A stretch of DNA of 64,000 nt from Terracoccus sp. 273MFTsu3.1 (lineage in GTDB: Bacteria > Actinomycetota > Actinomycetes > Actinomycetales > Dermatophilaceae): contig NZ_KB911822.1 of the NCBI RefSeq assembly GCF_000383675.1, positions 186,001 through 250,000 on the forward strand, given 5' to 3'. Position numbers and translations under genes: made by a program. The stretch's first letter is position 1. Each line of letters begins with the position of its first letter. Positions 25,155 to 33,072 of the stretch are shown here, one piece after another. The notes beneath the pieces are model-generated. The model did not search any database. It saw nothing but the letters and a program-made list of their open reading frames with translations, and had not been told where the DNA came from.

Positions 25155-26285
25155 CTACTGGCTGACGCGCACCGTGAGGCAGCCGGGGCGCACCGTCGCG
25201 CTGACCTCCGTGGCCTCGCCGATGACGTCACCGTCGATCTGGACGGGCACGGGCCGGTCGGTGCGCACGCGGATCTCCTTGCACGCCTTGTGGTCCAGGG
25301 TCGGGTGACCCTTGCGCTGCCTCGTCGCCACCCGCGTCGCCACGGGCACCCAGCCGACGACCCCGCGCGGCGACGCGATGACGGCGTCGAGCTGCCCGTC
25401 GTCGACCCGCGCGTTCGGCATGAGCACGAGGCCGCCGAGCAGGCGTCCGCAGTTGCCGATGACGACCATCCTCGCGCGGCGGCGGAACTCGAGGTCGTCG
25501 TCGACCTTGACCGCGATGCGGAACTCGGGCGAGACGAGGTGCTTGAGGCCCGAGACCATGTAGGCGGGCCAGCCGACCTTGGCCTTGAGGTTCTCGTTGG
25601 TGCCGGCCATGATCTGTGCGTCCATGCCGACGCCGCTCATGACGAGGAAGTAGTGCGTCTCGGGGTCGACCGGCTCGTCGGTGTCCTCGCCCGTCGCGCC
25701 CGCGGCCGCACCCAGGACGAGCTCGCCCACGTCGATGCGCCGGTTGCGACCCGTCAGCGCCACCGCCACGGCGGCCTCGAGGGCGACGGGCAGGTCGAGG
25801 TTGCGCGCGAGCAGGTTGCCGGTACCGGCTGGCAGGATGCCGAGGGCCGTCTCGGTGCCGACGAGGGCGGTGGCGACGTTGCGCACGGTGCCGTCGCCGC
25901 CGAGCGTGCACACGAGGTCGACGCCGTCGCGGACGGCCTGCGCGGCCTGCCCCTGACCGGGGTCCTCGACGGTCGTCTCGTAGAAGTGCGGCTCGCCCCA
26001 GCCGTTCGCGAGGCACGTGGCGGTGATCCGCCCGCGCACCGCGGGCAGGTCGGTGAACTTCGTCGGGTTGATGACGATCCCGGCCCGCTTGAGGGGGGCG
26101 GGGCTCTCGTCGCCGCTGCGGAAGTGGTCGCGCGGCGGGCGGGGACGCCGGCGAAGCGTCGCGGTCGCCTCAGGGGCGACGCGGGTCAGGACGACTCCTC
26201 CGATGACCAGCGCCAGCACGACGAGGCCGGCGACGATCCACGGCAGGTAGTCCTTGAGCACGAAGACATACGGTATCCCCCGCAC
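25155..26285 (-). CDS. Diacylglycerol/lipid kinase family protein with N-terminal membrane anchor
   Basis: 376 residues. One transmembrane helix at residues about 14-35 (IVAGLVVLALVIGGVVLT), then the DAGK catalytic domain with the nucleotide motif LVCTLGGDGTVRNVATALVG and LGILPAGTGNLLARNLDLP. The YegS/BmrU-like C-terminal half follows (VVIGNCGRLLGGLVLMPNAR, LDAVIASPRG). Likely phosphorylates diacylglycerol or a related lipid at the inner membrane face. The GTG at 26285 has GGGAG upstream. It is convergent with efeB, 15 bp apart. Confidence 0.85.
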   Translation of the reverse strand: MRGIPYVFVLKDYLPWIVAGLVVLALVIGGVVLTRVAPEATATLRRRPRPPRDHFRSGDESPAPLKRAGIVINPTKFTDLPAVRGRITATCLANGWGEPHFYETTVEDPGQGQAAQAVRDGVDLVCTLGGDGTVRNVATALVGTETALGILPAGTGNLLARNLDLPVALEAAVAVALTGRNRRIDVGELVLGAAAGATGEDTDEPVDPETHYFLVMSGVGMDAQIMAGTNENLKAKVGWPAYMVSGLKHLVSPEFRIAVKVDDDLEFRRRARMVVIGNCGRLLGGLVLMPNARVDDGQLDAVIASPRGVVGWVPVATRVATRQRKGHPTLDHKACKEIRVRTDRPVPVQIDGDVIGEATEVSATVRPGCLTVRVSQ

Positions 26286-26341
26286 GGTGGACTCCCGAAC
26301 TGCCGCTCACCGGTGGGCGGCACGGCCCTAGGCTGGGCGCC

Positions 26342-26890
26342 ATGAGCGAGCCCCTCACCGACCCCGGGCCGTCGACGCCGGACGAGGCGGACTGGACGTG
26401 GGTCCTGACGCGACCGTGCGCCGACTGCGGCTTCGACGCCACGGCGGTCGAGCCCGCCGACGTGCCGGCGCTGCTCCGCGACGCGGGTCGGCGGTATGCC
26501 GCCGCGCTGGGTCGCGGGGACGTGCGCGCCCGCCCGGCCGATGGCGTCTGGTCGCCGCTCGAGTACACCTGCCACGTCCGCGACGTCTGCGACGTCATGC
26601 GGGGCCGGCTCGAGCAGATCCTCGCCGGAGGCGGCGAGGTCGTCCGCTTCGCCAACTGGGACCAGGACGAGACCGCCGTCGAGCAGCAGTACTGGCGCTC
26701 CGACCCCGACGTCGTGGCACGCGAGGTCACGGCGGCGTTCGAGGCCGCGGCGACGGCATACGCCCTCCCGGCGGGTACGCAGTGGGAGTGGCCTGCCCTG
26801 CGCAGCAACGGCTCGGAGTTCACGGCCCGCACCCTCGCGCTCTACTTCACCCACGACATACGCCACCACCTCTGGGATGTGAACGCATGA
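26342..26890 (+). CDS. DinB-like four-helix protein
   Basis: 182 residues. DWTWVLTRPCADCGFDATAV begins the actinobacterial DinB_2-like family. Helices with VWSPLEYTCHVRDVCDVM and YFTHDIRHHLWDV supply the three His-type metal ligands expected of the DinB/YfiT fold. Proteins of this group act as thiol-dependent (mycothiol) transferases or are uncharacterised. The stop overlaps the following oxidoreductase ATG. Confidence 0.75.
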   Translation: MSEPLTDPGPSTPDEADWTWVLTRPCADCGFDATAVEPADVPALLRDAGRRYAAALGRGDVRARPADGVWSPLEYTCHVRDVCDVMRGRLEQILAGGGEVVRFANWDQDETAVEQQYWRSDPDVVAREVTAAFEAAATAYALPAGTQWEWPALRSNGSEFTARTLALYFTHDIRHHLWDVNA

Positions 26891-27942
26891 CCCTGCCCAT
26901 CGACGTGCCCCTCCAGCTGCCCGAGCCCCGCACGCCCGACCCGCACGACGCCCCCGCCATCCGGTGGGGCGTCCTCGCGCCGGGCGGCATCGCGCACGCC
27001 TTCGCCGACGCCGTGGCGGTCGGGACGTCCTCGTCGGTCGTCGCCGTCGGCTCGCGCAGCCGCGAGCGGGCGCAGGACTTCGCCGACGAGTTCTCCGTCC
27101 CGCGCGCCTACGGCTCCTACGAGGAGCTCGTCGCCGACCCGGAGGTGGACGCGATCTACGTGGCGTCGCCGCACTCCGAGCACCGCGACCACGCGCTGCT
27201 CGCGCTCGAGGCCGGCAAGCCGGTGCTCGTCGAGAAGGCCTTCACCCGCAGTGCCGCCGAGGCCCGCGAGGTGCTCGCGGCCGCCGAGTCCCAGAACCTG
27301 CTCGTCGTCGAGGCGATGTGGAGCCGCTTCCTGCCGCACTACGACGTCGTGCGGCACGTCGTCGAGACCGGCCTCATCGGCGAGCTCGTCGCCGTGTTCG
27401 CCGACCACGGGCAGCGCCTCTACCCCGGCGGCCCGGCCCGTCTCTCGCAGCCCGAGCTCGCAGGCGGCGCCCTGCTCGACCTCGGCGTCTACCCCGTGTC
27501 GTTCGCCGACCTCGTGCTCGGCGCACCGTCCGCCGTCACGGCCACCGGCACGCTCACCGACCTCGGCGTCGACGCCACGACGACGATCACCGTCACGGGC
27601 GCCGGGGGAGCGCACGGCGTGCTCTCGTGCACGATGGCCGCCGTCACACCGGTGACCGCGGTGGTCGCCGGCACCCTGGCCCGCCTCGAGCTGTCCGGCG
27701 CCTTCTACGGTCCGGGCTCGACGATCCGGCTCGTCGGCCCCGACAACGAGGTCATCGACGAGCGGCCCGGTGGCCTCACCGAGGACGTGCGCGGCTTCTC
27801 CTACGAGGCGGCCGAGTTCGCCCGCTGCCTCGTGGCCGGGGAGACCGAGTCGCCGCTCCTGCCGCACGCCACGACGCTGCGCGTCATGGAGACGATGGAT
27901 GCCGTACGCCGTCAGGTCGGGGTCGTCTACCCCGGCGAGTGA
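26887..27942 (+). CDS. Gfo/Idh/MocA family oxidoreductase
   Basis: 351 residues. N-terminal Rossmann domain (IRWGVLAPGGIAHAFADAV), the cofactor-site motif GKPVLVEKAFTRSAAEA, and EAMWSRFLPHYDVVRHVVET. The C-terminal domain includes GGALLDLGVYPVSFADLVLG. It resembles trans-1,2-dihydrobenzene-1,2-diol dehydrogenase-like sugar oxidoreductases; substrate unknown. Note that EKA replaces the usual EKP. It overlaps the DinB-like gene by ATGA and is followed by a strong hairpin. A paralogue with very similar motifs lies at 46601-47773. Confidence 0.85.
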   Translation: MTLPIDVPLQLPEPRTPDPHDAPAIRWGVLAPGGIAHAFADAVAVGTSSSVVAVGSRSRERAQDFADEFSVPRAYGSYEELVADPEVDAIYVASPHSEHRDHALLALEAGKPVLVEKAFTRSAAEAREVLAAAESQNLLVVEAMWSRFLPHYDVVRHVVETGLIGELVAVFADHGQRLYPGGPARLSQPELAGGALLDLGVYPVSFADLVLGAPSAVTATGTLTDLGVDATTTITVTGAGGAHGVLSCTMAAVTPVTAVVAGTLARLELSGAFYGPGSTIRLVGPDNEVIDERPGGLTEDVRGFSYEAAEFARCLVAGETESPLLPHATTLRVMETMDAVRRQVGVVYPGE

Positions 27943-27947
27943 GGTGG

Positions 27948-27980
27948 GGTGGGCATCACCCCCAACAGGTGATGCCCACC
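27948..27980 (+). terminator. Strong 13-bp perfect hairpin
   Basis: GGTGGGCATCACC (27948-27960) and GGTGATGCCCACC (27968-27980) pair perfectly around CCCAACA, starting 5 bp after the oxidoreductase stop. No U-tract follows. Confidence 0.75.
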
Positions 27981-28008
27981 GGCGTCGGCGCGACGAGGAT
28001 CGAGTGCC

Positions 28009-28509
28009 ATGACGACGACGACGACATCGCTCACGGCGGCCCAGGCCGACCTCGTCCGCGAAACCGAGCCGGCCCGCCTCGCCGAGCTGTCCGAGGACGA
28101 GCTCATCGAGCTGCACCAGAGAGTGCGTCGGGCCCGCACCAAGCACGTCGGCCTCTATCGCCGACAGGCCAGTGCGCGGGTCGCGGCCAAGGGGGCCCGC
28201 GGCGCGGCGCGACCGGCCAACCGGCTCAACGCCGACCGGGCCGAGGTCTTCGAGCTGGCTCTCGCACGGGTCAGTGCGAGGCTCGGCGTCGTCGCGCGAG
28301 CCGCGGCCGCCGACCTCAAGGCCGAGCGCCTCGCGGCGGCTCGTGAGGTCAAGGCCGGAACGGGTCCCGGGTCGGTTGCGTCGACGACCGGCGCAGCCTC
28401 GGTGCCGTCGGGCAGGAGACGCGCGACGAAGACGACGGGCGGCCTGAAGCGGGACGCGTCGTCGCAGTCGCAGGGCGCCCGCCGACAGGCGAAGAAGGAC
28501 GCTCGATAG
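28009..28509 (+). CDS. Hypothetical basic helical protein
   Basis: 166 residues, not assigned to a family. The first half is helical with ELSEDELIELHQRVRRARTK followed by KHVGLYRRQASARVAAKGAR. The last 50 residues are Ser/Thr/Lys/Arg-rich and end SQGARRQAKKDAR, a disordered cationic tail typical of nucleic-acid-associated proteins. Similar short proteins occur in actinobacteria. DNA or RNA association is inferred from composition only. The ATG at 28009 begins a run of Thr codons. Confidence 0.6.
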   Translation: MTTTTTSLTAAQADLVRETEPARLAELSEDELIELHQRVRRARTKHVGLYRRQASARVAAKGARGAARPANRLNADRAEVFELALARVSARLGVVARAAAADLKAERLAAAREVKAGTGPGSVASTTGAASVPSGRRRATKTTGGLKRDASSQSQGARRQAKKDAR

Positions 28510-28591
28510 ACAGAGCGCGGCGGCGTGCAACCATTCGGGCCGGGGACGCAGTCATAGAAGGTGACTCACCCGGACGACGACAGGGGTTGGC

Positions 28592-29038
28592 ATGCTCACC
28601 GAGGAGCTCGGACCGTTCGACCAGACCCTCTCGGGTCCACCGCCGCTGTTCCTGGCGTTCTTCGTCCTCGTCGCCGCTATGGTCGTCGCGGGGTTCGCCT
28701 TCGTCATCGTCAAGGGTCTCGCGCAGTGGCGGGCCAACGAGGCCAGCCCGCTGCGCGGCGTCGAGGCGCTCGTGGTGTCGCGTCGCACCGACGTGCGCAG
28801 ACGTTTCGGGTCTCCCGGACTCGCCGACGCCGGCGCCCCGATGAGCCCCGGCACTCCGTCGACCTCGAGCACGACGTACTTCGTGACGTTCGAGGAGCCG
28901 TCCGGCGAACGCCGTGAGCTGATGATGTCCGGTCGCGACTTCGGCCAGCTGGCCGAGGGCGACCGCGGCCACCTCATGCACCAGGGCACGCGCTACAAGG
29001 GTTTCACCCGCCAGACGGTCGTCGACGGCCCACGCTGA
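28592..29038 (+). CDS. DUF2500-like membrane protein
   Basis: 148 residues. One transmembrane helix near the N-terminus (LFLAFFVLVAAMVVAGFAFV) and a soluble beta domain: VEALVVSRRTDVRRRFG, TTYFVTFEEPSGERRELMM, GDRGHLMHQGTRYKGFTR. The order matches DUF2500, a small membrane-anchored family of unknown function. A Pro/Ser-rich insert (residues 80-95) is slightly longer than usual. Confidence 0.7.
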   Translation: MLTEELGPFDQTLSGPPPLFLAFFVLVAAMVVAGFAFVIVKGLAQWRANEASPLRGVEALVVSRRTDVRRRFGSPGLADAGAPMSPGTPSTSSTTYFVTFEEPSGERRELMMSGRDFGQLAEGDRGHLMHQGTRYKGFTRQTVVDGPR

Positions 29039-29057
29039 GGCACCCCCGGCCGTACCG

Positions 29058-30077
29058 TCAGGGCAGCTGGACGGAGCCTGTCGCGGTGACGAAGTCCTCG
29101 CCGACGAGTCGGGTGTCGAAGGCCAGGTCCACCCGCCCGTGGGTGTCGGCCGGGAGGGGGAAGCACAGGTGCAGTCGGCGCACCGGCGGGGCGTCCGCGC
29201 CCAGGACGAGGCCCAGCCCCGGCTCGGCGAGCGCCTCTTCGCCGCCGGCAGGAGTTGCCGTCGCCCGTTGGGCCGCAACGCCGCCCACCGAACGCGACGG
29301 TGACCGGATCGTCCCGACGAGCTCGAGGACGAGCTGGTCGGAGGCGAGCGGCACGTAGGTCACGTCGACCGGGTTGGTGCCCGAGCACGCTGCCGCCAGC
29401 AGGCTGACGTCCCGCGACTCGAACCGGGCACCCGTGTGGGCGTTGCTGATGACGACGGTGGCCGGCACGGCACGCGGTCGGGTGGCGACGGCGGTCGCGG
29501 TCGCCTGCTTGTCACCGAGAGCGAACACCGCCTGGTGGTCGCCCTCGCCACCGAGGACGAGCTGGGCCGTCGAGAGGTCGAAGTCGTCCGGCACCGAGGG
29601 GAAGCGGAGGCTGCTGGGCAGCGTCGTGCCGTGCGGGATGGTGTCGGACACGGTGTCCCACGCCGTGACGTGGTCGGGGGAGCCCACCGAGATCTCTGCT
29701 CGCGTCGCGCCGAGGTTGGTGTCGACGGGAGACGTGTTCGTCAGCCGCGCCTGCACCTCGAGCCCACCCGTCGCCGTGTCGAGATGCGCCGAGACGAGCT
29801 CGATCTCGAACCCGGACCACCACACGGGTGTGCCCGGAAGGTACGCCATGTCGGTGACCGCGCCGGACCCCGCCTGTGCCTGTGGGCCGTTCAGGGTGCC
29901 CTCGGCGACGGGGGTCGAGATCGAGGAGCTCGCCCCGGGGGTCGCCGCGGCCGGCACCGGGCCCGGGTTCGGCGTCCCGAGCGAGCTCCCGCAGGCCGCG
30001 AGGAGGCCGGCGGCGGCGGTCGCGACAGCAGCCGTGGTCGCGGTGGTCGCGGCCCTGACCAGACGTGTGCGCACCAT
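29058..30077 (-). CDS. Secreted lipoprotein of unknown function
   Basis: 339 residues. An N-terminal signal ends in GLLAACGSS, a good lipobox, followed by a Pro/Ala/Ser linker. The mature part is mainly beta-strand with three similar stretches: FEIELVSAHLDTATGGLEVQ, PATVVISNAHTGARFESRDV and LAFDTRLVGEDFVTATGSV. This suggests repeated immunoglobulin-like domains. I recognise no family. The ATG has GGAGG five bases before it. The start region lies next to the 3' end of zwf, which runs in the same direction upstream. Confidence 0.65.
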   Translation of the reverse strand: MVRTRLVRAATTATTAAVATAAAGLLAACGSSLGTPNPGPVPAAATPGASSSISTPVAEGTLNGPQAQAGSGAVTDMAYLPGTPVWWSGFEIELVSAHLDTATGGLEVQARLTNTSPVDTNLGATRAEISVGSPDHVTAWDTVSDTIPHGTTLPSSLRFPSVPDDFDLSTAQLVLGGEGDHQAVFALGDKQATATAVATRPRAVPATVVISNAHTGARFESRDVSLLAAACSGTNPVDVTYVPLASDQLVLELVGTIRSPSRSVGGVAAQRATATPAGGEEALAEPGLGLVLGADAPPVRRLHLCFPLPADTHGRVDLAFDTRLVGEDFVTATGSVQLP

Positions 30078-30164
30078 GGCGCCTCCATCGTTAGCGGGCC
30101 ACCCCAGTGTGCTCGCGAGCTCCGGGCCCGCGCAGCCGAATATCGACCTCGTGGTGCGAGCTGC

Positions 30165-31598
30165 TCAGGCGCCCATGGTGTTGGGGTCGCGCCACCGTCG
30201 CTCGAAGGGCAGGCGCCACGTGAAGGGCGCGACGAGCTGGTGGATCTGGTTCGGGCCCCACGTGCCCGGGTCGTACGGTCGCACGATCGGTGGGTTGTCG
30301 AGGAGCGGCTGACTGATCTCCCAGAGACGCTCGATGCCTTCGGCCGAGGTGAAGAGTGTCCGGTCGCCGCGCGAGGCGTCGTAGATGAGCCGTTCGTAGG
30401 CCTCGAGCACGGCGCCCGCCCACGTCGTCTCTCCCATCGAGAACTGCATCGAGAGCTTGTCGAGCTTCATGCCGGGGCCGGGCCGCTTGCCGTAGAAGGA
30501 CAGTGACATGCGGGCCTTGTCGGCCAGGTCGAAGGTCAGGTGGTCCGGCCCGTTGTCCCCGACGCCGGAGCCCTCCGGGAACATCGAGCGCGGCGGCTCC
30601 TTGAAGGCGATCGAGATGATGCGGGCACCCTCCGCGAGACGCTTGCCGGTGCGCAGGTAGAAGGGCACACCCGCCCAGCGCCAGTTGTCGACGAAGCACT
30701 TGAGCGCGACGAAGGTCTCGGTCTGGCTCTCCGGCTTGACGCCGGGCACGTCGCGGTAGCCGACGTACTGGCCGCGCACGACGTCGTGCGGTTCGATCGG
30801 CGACATCGACCGGAAGACCTTGTTCTTCTCCTCGCTGATGGCGTGGGGCTCGAGCGCGGTCGGCGGCTCCATCGCGGTGAAGGCGAGCACCTGGAAGAGG
30901 TGCGTGACGACCATGTCGCGGTAGGCGCCGGTGCTCTCGTAGAAGTCCGCGCGCTGCGCGAGGCCGAGCGTCTCCGGCACGTCGATCTGGATGTGGTCGA
31001 TGTGGTTGCGGTGCCAGATCGGCTCGAAGAGGCCGTTGGCGAAGCGGAAGGCGAGGATGTTCTGGGCCGCCTCCTTGCCGAGGAAGTGGTCGATGCGGAA
31101 GATCTGCTCCTCGTCGAAGACCTCGTGGAGCTCGGCGTTGAGCTTGCGGGCGCTCTCGAGGTCGGTGCCGAAGGGCTTCTCCATGATGATCCGGCTGCGC
31201 TCGACGAGACCGGCCTCGGCGAGCTGGTGCACGACGGCGAGGGCAGCCTTGGGCGGCACGGAGAGGTAGTGCAGCCGCCACGCGTCGGCGCCGAGGATCG
31301 CCTCGGACTCGTCGACGGCCGCCCGGATCCCCTGCGGGCCGGCGGTGCCCGGCACCCAGTGGATCCGCTCGGCGAACCCACGCAGGTCGTCGTCACTGAC
31401 GTTGTGGCTGCTGTGCTCGCGCACCGACGCGAAGACGAGGTCGAGGAACTCCTCGCGGGTCATCTCGTCGAGCGACGTCGCGACGACACGCAGGCCCTCG
31501 AGGAGCTGGGACTCGTGCAGGTGCAACATCCCCGGGAGCAGCTTGCGCTTGGCGAGGTCTCCGGTGGCGCCGAAGAGGACGACCGTGGTGGCTGGCAT
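30165..31598 (-). CDS. zwf: Glucose-6-phosphate 1-dehydrogenase
   Basis: 477 residues, slightly shorter than the about 500 usual. It oxidises glucose-6-phosphate to 6-phosphogluconolactone with NADP. The N-terminal nucleotide motif is VVLFGATGDLAKRKLLPGML, the active-site signature is FRIDHFLGKEAAQNILAFRF (Phe for the common Tyr), and EKPFGTDLESARKLN is present. No opcA, tal, tkt or pgl gene is adjacent, so this is an isolated copy and not the usual actinobacterial pentose-phosphate operon. Confidence 0.93.
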   Translation of the reverse strand: MPATTVVLFGATGDLAKRKLLPGMLHLHESQLLEGLRVVATSLDEMTREEFLDLVFASVREHSSHNVSDDDLRGFAERIHWVPGTAGPQGIRAAVDESEAILGADAWRLHYLSVPPKAALAVVHQLAEAGLVERSRIIMEKPFGTDLESARKLNAELHEVFDEEQIFRIDHFLGKEAAQNILAFRFANGLFEPIWHRNHIDHIQIDVPETLGLAQRADFYESTGAYRDMVVTHLFQVLAFTAMEPPTALEPHAISEEKNKVFRSMSPIEPHDVVRGQYVGYRDVPGVKPESQTETFVALKCFVDNWRWAGVPFYLRTGKRLAEGARIISIAFKEPPRSMFPEGSGVGDNGPDHLTFDLADKARMSLSFYGKRPGPGMKLDKLSMQFSMGETTWAGAVLEAYERLIYDASRGDRTLFTSAEGIERLWEISQPLLDNPPIVRPYDPGTWGPNQIHQLVAPFTWRLPFERRWRDPNTMGA

Positions 31599-31697
31599 AG
31601 GTCCAGCGTGGCGCAGATCGGGCGCCAGCGGGAGGTGCGGTCCGGTCCGAACGCGCGAAGACCCACCACGGGGGCGCCCGCCGTGGGAACCTCAGCC

Positions 31698-32768
31698 ATG
31701 GCACACGGGGCCAGGCACCACGCAGACCTGCCCGCTGACAGGGGAACGGCGGAGCAGTCGTCGGGGCGCCTGGCACGTCTGCGGTCGCGCGGCGAGGACA
31801 CCGCGACGCGGTATGCCCGGAAGTACATGGAGCTGTCCCGTCGCCTTCCCGCGGTCAAGGTCCCGCTCGAGATGGCCGCCCTCTACGTCGCCCGCCAGGG
31901 CATGCTGCTCGCGAGCGCCGTCGCGTTCCGGACCTTCCTGTGGCTGCTCCCCCTGGCGCTGCTGGTCGCCGGGCTCGTGTCCGGGCTCAGCCCCCTGATG
32001 CCCAACGCTGCGGACGACGCCGTCGACCTCGCCGGCGTGACGGGCGCGGTGCGACAGGAGATCGCGGGGGCTCTCGACCAGTCCCGCGGGTCATGGGTGG
32101 TGGCCGTCGTGGTCGGGCTCGTCCTGTCGCTGTGGACGACACGCACCCTCATGCGCAACCTCGTCATCGTCAACGCTCACGTCTGGGACGCCCAGGTGCC
32201 CCGTCGCACGCAGCGCGAGCTGATCCGCGCGACGTTGGTCTTCGGTGCGGCGTGGCTGGGCATCTTCCTCGGGGCGGCGCTCGTCGTGAGACTGGACAAC
32301 CTCCTGCCGGGCGGCATCCTTCTGTCGTTCGTCAGCCAGGCGGCGATCTCCGGCGCAGGCTGGGTGCTCATCACCCTGCACCTGCCCGACCGGCGTCGGT
32401 CGTGGACGGACCTCCTGCCCGGTGGACTGTTGTTCGGAGTGGGTCTCGCCACGCTGCACGTCGTCAGCCGCGTCTACCTGCCGGCCAAGATCGAGCACTC
32501 CTCGGCTCTCTACGGCTCTCTCGGTGTCGCCGGCGCCGTCCTCGTGTGGCTCCTCGTCGCTGGCCACCTCATCGTCGGCTGCGCCGTCCTCAACCGGGTG
32601 TGGCTGCGCCACCGTGACCCGACGTTCGACCCGGACTTCGACGCGTCGCTGATGCTGTTCATCGAGCGGGTCGAGCAGTTCGAGCAGGCCGCGGCACCGT
32701 CCGTGCGTGTGACGTCCGACCCGGCCGGGGCTCCCTCCGAGGAGGACTCGGGCGACAACCGCCCCTGA
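31698..32768 (+). CDS. YihY/BrkB family membrane protein
   Basis: 356 residues with about six transmembrane helices, for example MLLASAVAFRTFLWLLPLAL, WVVAVVVGLVLSLWTTRTLM and GVAGAVLVWLLVAGHLIVG. The family fold is clear though the function is unresolved; a transport or envelope role is assumed. The last 40 residues are acidic. The ATG at 31698 is chosen near the beginning of a basic, hydrophilic N-terminus. Divergent from zwf with about 100 bp between. Confidence 0.8.
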   Translation: MAHGARHHADLPADRGTAEQSSGRLARLRSRGEDTATRYARKYMELSRRLPAVKVPLEMAALYVARQGMLLASAVAFRTFLWLLPLALLVAGLVSGLSPLMPNAADDAVDLAGVTGAVRQEIAGALDQSRGSWVVAVVVGLVLSLWTTRTLMRNLVIVNAHVWDAQVPRRTQRELIRATLVFGAAWLGIFLGAALVVRLDNLLPGGILLSFVSQAAISGAGWVLITLHLPDRRRSWTDLLPGGLLFGVGLATLHVVSRVYLPAKIEHSSALYGSLGVAGAVLVWLLVAGHLIVGCAVLNRVWLRHRDPTFDPDFDASLMLFIERVEQFEQAAAPSVRVTSDPAGAPSEEDSGDNRP

Positions 32769-32796
32769 GCCGGCTCGGCGGGCCTATGCTCGGCCC

Positions 32797-33060
32797 ATGC
32801 TCATCATCGGCATGATCCTCTTCGGCATGCTCGTCGGCGCAGCCGCCCAGCTCATCCTGGGCCGCGAGGGCAAGAGCGTCGACTGGACGATGGCCATCGT
32901 CGCGGGCCTCGTCGGCTCCTTCGTCGGTGGTCTCCTCGCGAGCCTCATCGCGGGGGACGGCCTCGCGCTGCGCCCGAGCGGCATCATCGGCTCGATCGTC
33001 GGCGCCGTCATCGTGACGGCCGTCTGGCGCTGGAGCCGCACCCGCAGCGTCACCCGCTGA
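32797..33060 (+). CDS. GlsB/YeaQ/YmgE family stress-response membrane protein
   Basis: 87 residues, three hydrophobic segments with Gly-rich packing: MLIIGMILFGMLVGAAAQLI, MAIVAGLVGSFVGGLLASLI and SGIIGSIVGAVIVTAVWRW. This is the transglycosylase-associated-protein pattern of small inner-membrane proteins induced by stress in other bacteria. Molecular role unknown. Confidence 0.85.
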   Translation: MLIIGMILFGMLVGAAAQLILGREGKSVDWTMAIVAGLVGSFVGGLLASLIAGDGLALRPSGIIGSIVGAVIVTAVWRWSRTRSVTR

Positions 33061-33072
33061 CCCGGCCCGCCG

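Noticed and set aside
30540-31697. Long upstream extension of the BrkB-type gene
   Set aside because: The extension is antisense to zwf; BrkB homology begins after ATG 31698.
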